11,591 nucleotides of DNA from JANRLJ01 sp034437895 (lineage in GTDB: Bacteria > Chloroflexota > Anaerolineae > Aggregatilineales > Phototrophicaceae): NCBI GenBank assembly GCA_034437895.1, contig DAOTTO010000262.1:1-11591 (forward strand), in the 5' to 3' direction. Position 1 is the first letter of the stretch. Each line of letters opens with the position of its first letter. The notes under the pieces were generated by a model. It did not search any database and was not told where the DNA came from. It saw nothing but the letters and a program-made list of their open reading frames with translations. Made by a program: the position numbers and the translations under genes. Shown piece by piece: positions 6,770 through 11,591 of the stretch.

Positions 6770-6950
6770 AAGGGAACCCCGCCATGCCGTGTGTCACGAT
6801 GTTTTGAACCTGCTTTCGCAGGTGGGTGGCCCACCTGATGATCGAGTCTTGGCCAGCGCAGGCCTATCACTCTTCGCATCAGACATTGGCCCCCGGAATG
6901 TGGGTGTTGGCTCAAAACGCATAGCGCCATCACGCGCATCGCAGGATGCC
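6770..6950 (-). ncRNA. ssrS: Candidate 6S RNA (ssrS-like structured RNA)
   Basis: About 180 nt on the minus strand fold into a closed rod. The ends pair as 6947-6941 with 6782-6776, 6939-6936 with 6787-6784, and 6934-6931 with 6791-6788, broken only by one G/G mismatch and one bulged G. Next comes an unpaired bubble (6930-6919 opposite 6800-6792), then a 10-bp helix 6918-6909 / 6810-6801. The apical part includes a hairpin ACCTGC-GAAA-GCAGGT with a GNRA loop. G-U pairs in the closing and 10-bp helices exist only on the minus strand; on the plus strand they become A/C mismatches. A promoter starts the RNA near 6950 and a terminator follows. Size, closing stem, central bubble and the 5' GATGCGCGTG / 3' CACGGCAT pairing recall 6S RNA, which binds sigma-70 polymerase. 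Identity is inferred; an unknown structured RNA is the alternative. Confidence 0.55.
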
Positions 6951-6954
6951 TCTT

Positions 6955-6983
6955 GTTATATCAAACAGGCGGGGTGGTGTAAA
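6955..6983 (-). promoter_or_regulatory. Strong promoter of the 6S-like RNA
   Basis: On the minus strand TTTACA (6978-6983, five of six) and TATAAC (6955-6960, five of six) are separated by exactly 17 bp. The expected start, 5-8 nt downstream (6947-6951), coincides with the 5' end of the closing helix of the RNA. That agreement is the best argument that the RNA is real. Confidence 0.7.
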
Positions 6984-7035
6984 GGCTAAAATAGTTAACA
7001 AATGACTACAACTCGTTTCAGCCGTTTGACCACGT

Positions 7036-7041
7036 TATAAT
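7036..7041 (+). promoter_or_regulatory. -10 box of the aquaporin-family gene
   Basis: A perfect TATAAT lies at 7036-7041. The -35 region 17 bp upstream (TCGTTT, 7013-7018) is poor. A start near 7048 would give a leader of about 34 nt before the GTG at 7082. It would leave the upstream GTG at 7052 almost without a leader. The 50 bp between this and the divergent 6S-like promoter show no clear operator. Confidence 0.5.
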
Positions 7042-7081
7042 ATCGCCTATTGTGGACAAAATAAAGCAAAGGAATAATCTT

Positions 7082-7801
7082 GTGAATTCACTGGTACGCG
7101 AGAGTCTGGCGGAGGCAGTTGGCACTTTTATGCTGGTGTTCGTTGGGGCATTTGCCGTCACGACTGCCGGAACATTCGGCGTAATTTCACCCGCTTTAGC
7201 GCACGGCTTGATGGTAATCGGCATTATTTATATTTTCGGGCATATCTCCGGCGCACACGTCAATCCAGCGGTGACGGTAGGGTTACTCGTCGGCGGCAAA
7301 ATTGATGCCGTCAAAGCAGGGGCTTATATCGTCGCGCAAATCGTGGGCGCGATCCTCGCCGCGCTGCTGGTGAGTATCATCCTAGAAAGTAACGCCAATA
7401 TGGGCGAAACAACGGGCAGCTTAACCGATGGCAGTGTTTGGAATGCGGCGTTATTTGAAGCAGTGCTAACGTTTTTCCTCGTCAGCGCGGTTTATCAAGC
7501 GGCGGTCTATGGCAAAGCAGGCAATCTGGCAGGCGTGGCGATTGGCTTCACCCTCACAGCCTCTATTTTGGCTGGTGGCCCCTATACAGGCGCATCGCTC
7601 AACCCAGCGCGGACGCTCGGCCCTGCGCTGATCGCCGGAAATCTTGATTACGTGATTCCATACTTCATCGGCATCTTCGGCGGCGCGATAATCGCCGGAT
7701 TAGTACATACCTATGTGTTTGCCCCCACCCCTACCAGCACTGATGCAACACCAGACTATCCATTGACTGAATCTGATCAGAAAACTAGGGAAAAACAATA
7801 A
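7082..7801 (+). CDS. MIP-family channel protein (aquaporin, AqpM-like)
   Basis: A six-helix major intrinsic protein channel of 239 residues for water or small neutral solutes. Both half-helix motifs are intact: HVNPAVT with NPA at 61-63 and SLNPART with NPA at 174-176, followed by the filter Arg (177). The helix 5 filter position, His in E. coli AqpZ, aligns with Ile (about 162), as I recall for archaeal AqpM, so strict water selectivity is doubtful and solutes such as glycerol or CO2 are possible. The GTG at 7082 is chosen because AAAGGA (7068-7073) lies 8 nt before it. An in-frame GTG at 7052 would add ten residues but has no ribosome site and sits too close to the -10 box. The short cytoplasmic tail is polar and Thr/Pro-rich. 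It lies between the divergent 6S-like RNA and the convergent aspS. Confidence 0.9.
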   Translation: MNSLVRESLAEAVGTFMLVFVGAFAVTTAGTFGVISPALAHGLMVIGIIYIFGHISGAHVNPAVTVGLLVGGKIDAVKAGAYIVAQIVGAILAALLVSIILESNANMGETTGSLTDGSVWNAALFEAVLTFFLVSAVYQAAVYGKAGNLAGVAIGFTLTASILAGGPYTGASLNPARTLGPALIAGNLDYVIPYFIGIFGGAIIAGLVHTYVFAPTPTSTDATPDYPLTESDQKTREKQ

Positions 7802-7811
7802 GAAGTTGAAA

Positions 7812-7850
7812 TAAAAAGGACACGCTTGAACGTGTCCTCATTTTGTTTTG
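7812..7850. terminator. Bidirectional terminator shared by the aquaporin gene and aspS
   Basis: A perfect 8-bp stem AGGACACG (7817-7824) / CGTGTCCT (7831-7838) with a 6-nt loop is followed on the plus strand by TCATTTTGTTTTG. On the minus strand it is followed by TTTTTAT. It ends the two convergent genes, whose stops are 55 bp apart. Confidence 0.85.
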
Positions 7851-7856
7851 TTTGAT

Positions 7857-9701
7857 TTATTTCTGCTGCGTCGGTTCTTCGGTTTCTTCTTCTACCGCCG
7901 TCACTTGGATGAAAAGTTCCTCAAGCTGTTTGGCATCGGCGTAGGAAGGCGCGTGTGCCATCGCGTCCGAACCTGTTTGCGTTTTGGGGAAGGCGATCAC
8001 CTCACGGATATTCGGCGCTCCTGCGAACAACATCGATAGGCGATCAATCCCCCACGCGATACCCCCATGCGGAGGTGTGCCATATTCAAAGGCTTCCAGC
8101 ATGTGACCAAACTGCTCTTTGGCTTTTTCCATCGTCTGCCCGATCAGCGGGAAGATTTTTTCCTGCAATTCCCGGCGATGGATGCGGATGCTGCCGCCAC
8201 CCACTTCATAGCCGTTGCAGACCAGATCATATTGCGATCCTCGCGCCGCACCGGGGTCGGTATCCAACAGCGGAATATCTTCCGGCATAGGCGAGGTAAA
8301 CATGTGCTGCGAAGGATCCCAGCGCTGATTTTCCTCGTCCCAATAAAACATCGGAAAGTCGATCACCCAGATAAACGCCAACGTGTCCGGGTCGGCTAGA
8401 TTTAATTCAATCGACAGATGGCGACGCAGCACATCGACGACTTTATAGACCGTATCACGCTTATCCGAGATAAATAACAGAATGTCGCCTGCTCCGGCTT
8501 GGGTACGCTCGAACAATTCAAGTTTCTGCTCGATAGTGAAGAACTTGCCGATTGGCCCCTTGACTTCGCCTTCCTCTTCCAGCGGCAGCGCCATCCATGC
8601 CAGCCCTTTGCCGCCAGCTTCTTTTGCCAGCACTTCCAGCCCTGCCATCACTTTTTTCAATTTTTCATTACTCAGGGCTTTTTGTGCGTCGTCTTTTTCA
8701 CGCAGCATCCCCGGCGCACGGATGACTTTAATCGGCTTGCCATCGGTGGTATTGGCAACAAATATCGGAAAGGCACTTTTTCCGGCGAGATCAGTCACAT
8801 CAACGGCTTGTAAGTCATAGCGTAGATCAGGTTTATCCGAACCGTATTTTTCCATCGCGTCGGTATATTTGAGGCGCAAGAACGGCGTAAAGAGCAGTTT
8901 TTTCTCTGGAACGATGGCCTCCACCAGCGCGATTGCCAATCCTTCATTCAACTGGATAACGTCCTCGCGCTCAACAAAACTGATCTCCATATCAAGCTGT
9001 GTGAACTCCGGCTGGCGCTCGCCACGCAAATCTTCATCGCGGAAACAGCGGGCAATTTGGAAGTAGCGCTCATAGCCTGCGACCATCAACAATTGTTTTA
9101 ACTGCTGCGGACTTTGTGGCAGCGCATAAAATTTACCCGGCTGCAAACGGCTCGGCACGAGGAAATCCCGCGCCCCTTCCGGCGTGGTCTTGAACAAAAT
9201 CGGCGTTTCGATTTCGACAAAACCCTTCGCGTCCAGATAATCCCGAATAAACTTGACGGTCTTATGCCGGGTGATGAGATTATGCTGCATCGCAGGACGG
9301 CGCAGATCAAGGTAGCGATATTGCATCCGGCGATATTCATCCGTATTTTCTTCTTTGTTGATCGCAATCGGCGGCGTTTTGGAGTCGTTCAATTGGACGA
9401 TTTCATCCGCTTCGAGATCAATCATGCCCGTCGGCAAATCGGGATTGGTCGTCCCTTCTGGACGCGGACGGACGATTCCGCTCACTTGTAATACATATTC
9501 GGAACGCGCATCGCTGGCGACGGCGTGGGCAGTTGGCGATTTTTCTTGGTCAATCACCACTTGCGTCACACCCCAGCGATCACGCAAATCGATAAAAATG
9601 AGACCCCCCTGATCTCGACGGCGATTGACCCATCCCGCCAGCGTGATCTGCTGTCCGGTATGTGATTCCCGTAATTCGCCGCAAGTATGAGTTTTCAACA
9701 T
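7857..9701 (-). CDS. aspS: Aspartyl-tRNA synthetase, bacterial type
   Basis: A 614-residue class II synthetase that charges tRNA with aspartate in the cytoplasm. It has the N-terminal anticodon-binding OB fold (about 1-105, GWVNRRRDQGGLIFIDLRD), then the catalytic core with motif 2 FRDEDLRGERQPEFTQLD (220-237). The bacterial GAD insertion lies at about 300-420, and motif 3 GGIAWGIDRLSMLFAG is at 546-561. The length suits the bacterial family (about 590 residues), with a Glu/Gln-rich tail extra. Residue 31, which is Leu in discriminating E. coli AspRS and His in non-discriminating enzymes that also charge tRNA-Asn, is Gln here, so tRNA specificity cannot be called. The ATG at 9699-9701 has a GGAG 11 nt upstream and begins the typical MLxTHxCGEL start. 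I see only weak promoter candidates upstream. Confidence 0.97.
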   Translation of the reverse strand: MLKTHTCGELRESHTGQQITLAGWVNRRRDQGGLIFIDLRDRWGVTQVVIDQEKSPTAHAVASDARSEYVLQVSGIVRPRPEGTTNPDLPTGMIDLEADEIVQLNDSKTPPIAINKEENTDEYRRMQYRYLDLRRPAMQHNLITRHKTVKFIRDYLDAKGFVEIETPILFKTTPEGARDFLVPSRLQPGKFYALPQSPQQLKQLLMVAGYERYFQIARCFRDEDLRGERQPEFTQLDMEISFVEREDVIQLNEGLAIALVEAIVPEKKLLFTPFLRLKYTDAMEKYGSDKPDLRYDLQAVDVTDLAGKSAFPIFVANTTDGKPIKVIRAPGMLREKDDAQKALSNEKLKKVMAGLEVLAKEAGGKGLAWMALPLEEEGEVKGPIGKFFTIEQKLELFERTQAGAGDILLFISDKRDTVYKVVDVLRRHLSIELNLADPDTLAFIWVIDFPMFYWDEENQRWDPSQHMFTSPMPEDIPLLDTDPGAARGSQYDLVCNGYEVGGGSIRIHRRELQEKIFPLIGQTMEKAKEQFGHMLEAFEYGTPPHGGIAWGIDRLSMLFAGAPNIREVIAFPKTQTGSDAMAHAPSYADAKQLEELFIQVTAVEEETEEPTQQK

Positions 9702-9821
9702 GGGATTATTTGCTCCAGTGATCTGGTGTCTTTGAAAAATTGTGATTTTTAGCGCTTATGGCTCAAAAGGATAGCACGTCCATTAGGAGAAATAAATAGC
9801 GGTATAAAATTCGGCTTTGCG

Positions 9822-9850
9822 TTGAATCTTTTAAGCGCTTCATGTACACT
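9822..9850 (+). promoter_or_regulatory. Promoter predicting a leaderless transcript for the small membrane protein
   Basis: TTGAAT (9822-9827, four of six) and TACACT (9845-9850, four of six) are 17 bp apart. The -10 box ends 7 bp before the ATG at 9858, so transcription would start at or beside the first codon. No ribosome site precedes the ATG, which fits leaderless translation. A perfect 8-bp palindrome AAGCGCTT (9833-9840) lies in the spacer. Confidence 0.45.
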
Positions 9851-9857
9851 GCCACCC

Positions 9858-10073
9858 ATGTTCAAAAATGAGTTTACCTTCACCAAACGGCAGCTTGGGC
9901 TGCTGCTCCTCATCATCGGCATTGTCGGATTCGCGGCGGTTTATGGCATTGATCTGGTGGATGTCGGGCGCGAAGGCGGCATTGGCCCCGTGCAGAGAAT
10001 CGCGCTCGGCGCACTCGCGCTGATGACTGTTCTCGGATTAACGCTGATTCCGCTCGGTGATGACCCGGCCTAA
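9858..10073 (+). CDS. Small two-helix membrane protein
   Basis: A 71-residue protein with a short polar N-terminus (FKNEFTFTKRQ), a first membrane helix at about 12-30 (LGLLLLIIGIVGFAAVYGI), a charged Gly-rich loop (DVGREGGIGPVQR, 35-47) and a second helix at about 48-66. Both ends are probably cytoplasmic, given the basic residues at 10-11. The ATG at 9858 is preferred to a TTG at 9822, which would put the start inside the promoter and prepend a Cys/Pro-containing stretch unlike a membrane protein N-terminus. No ribosome site is seen. The stop is 4 bp before the glycosyltransferase ATG, so the two are probably co-transcribed and translationally coupled. It may be an accessory subunit of that enzyme. 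I do not recognise the family. Confidence 0.7.
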   Translation: MFKNEFTFTKRQLGLLLLIIGIVGFAAVYGIDLVDVGREGGIGPVQRIALGALALMTVLGLTLIPLGDDPA

Positions 10074-10077
10074 ACCT

Positions 10078-11591
10078 ATGATTTCATCAAACGACAGCCA
10101 ACAATTAGATACAGCGGTACCTCAACAGCCTGTTTCTCGGCCTTTATGGACAGTTCAGCGTGTGTTGCTTGGCATCGCGTTGGCGATCCTGCTGTTTTAT
10201 TTTGTCGTCTATGTTGTTTATGCCTTCAATTTAATCCGCTTCCCGTTTGATTACGATCAAGGCGAAGGGTTTGAGTTGGTCGATGTCATGATGTTCAGCC
10301 AGTTCCAGTGGCCTTACGCCGACATCGAACAATATCCCTTTTATGGCAGCATCTATCCGCCGCTTTATCATATTTTGCTTGTGCCGTTTGCGTGGTTATT
10401 CGGCCCCGAATATTGGTACGGACGGCTGTTCAGTTTTGCCAGCACTTTAGTCGCGGCAGGCGCAATCGCTTATGCCGTGTATCGACAGGCAGGCCGCACC
10501 AAAAATGCCAGTTTTATTGGTCTTCTATCGGGATTAGCGTTTCTATCATCGAACATCATCTATCACATCGGGCCATTGTTCCGCCAGCATATCCCGATGT
10601 TTATGTTTGAGGTGTTAGCGATTGTTGTGTTAGCCAACGCTGATGAAATCTCGGATAAAGGCAAACGCCGTCAGCAGCTTTTACTCGGTTTCGGACTGCT
10701 TCTTGCAGCAGGCTATACCAAACAGCTTGCAGCGTTTACAGCAATCGCGGCATTAGGATTTTTATTCATTCGCCAGCCGCGTCGAGCGTTTTTCTGGGGA
10801 TTGGGCTTTGCGATTGTCGGCACAGGCATTTTCTTGCTCATCAATATTTCTACAGACGGCAATTGGTGGACACAAACAGTTACCGCCAACGTCAAAGATT
10901 TTATCCCCGCGCAGGCGATTGGCTTATTCCGGCTATGGTTTAAGCTGCATGGCTTTTTGATCGTTCCAGCAGTGCTTTATATGCTGTACGAAGTCTATTT
11001 TGCGCGAATTTCGATTTATAGCCTGTGGTTCATAATAGCAACAATTTTGAACGGCATGTCAGCCGGGACATGGGGCGCAGGCGACAGTTATTATGGCACC
11101 TCTATCGCGGCAACCTGTATTTTGAGCGGCATCTTCGCAGCCCGTGTCTTAAATCGGGATTGGACATTCAACAACAATATCTACAATCGCATTTTGATCG
11201 ACCCCTTCCGGCGGTTCGCGCCGCTTTTCGCTTCTATCGGGATGGTTGTCATTCCACTGCTTTATATTGGCTATGGACGGGCTGTAATGCACCTCCCAAC
11301 CACAGGTGCAGGCTTCCGTCAGATTGCAGACATATTCGATGTTCAGCCCAATGCCCTCAACGGATTTTATGACTCCGCTGGGCGCTTGACAGGCGCGTAT
11401 GCCGACATTGGGCATTTTACGACGCAAGCCGATATAGACGCTGGCTATCAGATTGTTGATTTCGTGAACGCCACAGATAAGCTGGTATTGAGCGAAGAGG
11501 CCGCCTTCAGCCTCATCACAGAGCGGGATGTGATTACCAATCCAGTGGTTTTATACATCCTCGATCAGGTTGGGGCGTATGACAGCAGCGC
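10078..11591 (+). CDS. GT39/ArnT-PMT-like (GT-C fold) membrane glycosyltransferase, 3' end cut by the window
   Basis: The frame is open from ATG 10078 to the window end, giving at least 504 residues with no stop. After a polar N-terminus (1-24) come a first membrane helix (about 27-49) and a long first extracytoplasmic loop. That loop has FDYDQGEGFE (57-66) and YPPLYHILLVPFAWLFGPEYWYGRLFS (93-119). An acidic cluster in the first loop followed by a YPPL motif and WxGR is typical of polyisoprenyl-phosphate-sugar transferases of the GT39/PMT_2 type, where the Asp/Glu acts as catalytic base or metal ligand. At least seven further hydrophobic helices follow up to about residue 410, then a soluble extracytoplasmic domain begins. 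The enzyme would transfer a lipid-linked sugar to a protein, lipid or polymer on the outer face. The start is 4 bp after the previous stop. The precise acceptor is unknown. Confidence 0.8.
   Translation, partial: MISSNDSQQLDTAVPQQPVSRPLWTVQRVLLGIALAILLFYFVVYVVYAFNLIRFPFDYDQGEGFELVDVMMFSQFQWPYADIEQYPFYGSIYPPLYHILLVPFAWLFGPEYWYGRLFSFASTLVAAGAIAYAVYRQAGRTKNASFIGLLSGLAFLSSNIIYHIGPLFRQHIPMFMFEVLAIVVLANADEISDKGKRRQQLLLGFGLLLAAGYTKQLAAFTAIAALGFLFIRQPRRAFFWGLGFAIVGTGIFLLINISTDGNWWTQTVTANVKDFIPAQAIGLFRLWFKLHGFLIVPAVLYMLYEVYFARISIYSLWFIIATILNGMSAGTWGAGDSYYGTSIAATCILSGIFAARVLNRDWTFNNNIYNRILIDPFRRFAPLFASIGMVVIPLLYIGYGRAVMHLPTTGAGFRQIADIFDVQPNALNGFYDSAGRLTGAYADIGHFTTQADIDAGYQIVDFVNATDKLVLSEEAAFSLITERDVITNPVVLYILDQVGAYDSS

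Noticed and set aside
6649..6939. Minus-strand open frame of 96 codons across the RNA, the terminator and the LCP 3' end
   Set aside because: It crosses a bidirectional terminator and the end of the LCP gene, has no ribosome site, and its composition is atypical.
6783..6945. Structured RNA on the plus strand, such as a riboswitch for the aquaporin gene
   Set aside because: On the plus strand the G-U pairs become A/C mismatches and the GNRA loop is lost. The promoter and start position fit the minus strand.
6724..6983. SRP RNA, tmRNA or RNase P RNA in the same place
   Set aside because: No GGAAGCAGC-like SRP loop, no tRNA-like end with tag frame, and the RNA is too short for RNase P.
6753..6989. 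Plus-strand open frame of 78 codons after the LCP terminator
   Set aside because: It begins inside a terminator and covers the structured RNA and its promoter. The product is Cys/Ser/Gly-rich with no fold, so the RNA explains this region better.
7052..7054. GTG as the aquaporin start
   Set aside because: No ribosome site and only 10 bp after the -10 box; the GTG at 7082 has AAAGGA at ideal spacing.
7848..9612. Several open frames in other frames across aspS
   Set aside because: All are shadows of a full-length, motif-complete AspRS; their Ser/Phe/Arg-rich products show no domains.
10308..10610. Plus-strand open frame of 100 codons
   Set aside because: It lies in another frame of the glycosyltransferase, whose continuous frame from 10078 encodes convincing membrane helices.

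Overview
The window looks like chromosomal DNA of a Chloroflexota bacterium, probably in or near Anaerolineae. This is an inference from gene content and DNA style, not a database result. The clues are a RecQ-like helicase fused to a phosphoribosyltransferase-like domain, a LipM-type octanoyltransferase, an LCP-family wall-polymer transferase, a bacterial-type AspRS, an AqpM-like channel and a GT39-like membrane glycosyltransferase. A G/C-rich palindromic intergenic repeat of a style I associate with Chloroflexota also fits. Base composition is near 50% GC. Most genes are housekeeping or envelope genes. I see no prophage, CRISPR array, tRNA, rRNA or complete insertion sequence.

Left part (1-3493): the last codons of a gene cut by the window edge converge on a minus-strand RecQ/RqlH-type helicase gene. 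Divergent from the helicase is an 861-bp gene for an unrecognised soluble protein of 286 residues, ending at a strong bidirectional terminator. Between this terminator and the next gene lies a palindromic element of about 185 bp with 18-bp imperfect terminal inverted repeats.

Middle (3494-6768): a minus-strand tyrosine-recombinase-fold protein has lost most of its catalytic residues, including the nucleophilic tyrosine. Just upstream of it on the same strand is a LipM-type octanoyltransferase gene (lipoate synthesis). Divergent from lipM is a LytR-CpsA-Psr protein gene. Its near-consensus promoter overlaps the lipM start. A bidirectional terminator follows.

Region 6769-7081 holds no protein gene but is not empty. 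The minus strand carries a near-consensus promoter, a long self-closing RNA of about 180 nt and a terminator. This has the architecture of 6S RNA and is the best candidate for an unannotated functional element here. Divergent from it is an aquaporin-family channel gene.

Right part (7802-11591): aspS on the minus strand shares a bidirectional terminator with the aquaporin gene. Divergent from aspS, a two-helix small membrane protein gene, apparently read from a leaderless transcript, is followed after 4 bp by a GT-C-fold glycosyltransferase gene that runs off the window end. The two probably form an operon. The LCP protein and this glycosyltransferase both point to cell-surface glycopolymer or glycoprotein work, but they are not adjacent.

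I find no convincing multi-gene novel system. The points most worth checking are the 6S-like RNA, the inactive recombinase beside a palindromic element, and the helicase-PRTase fusion.
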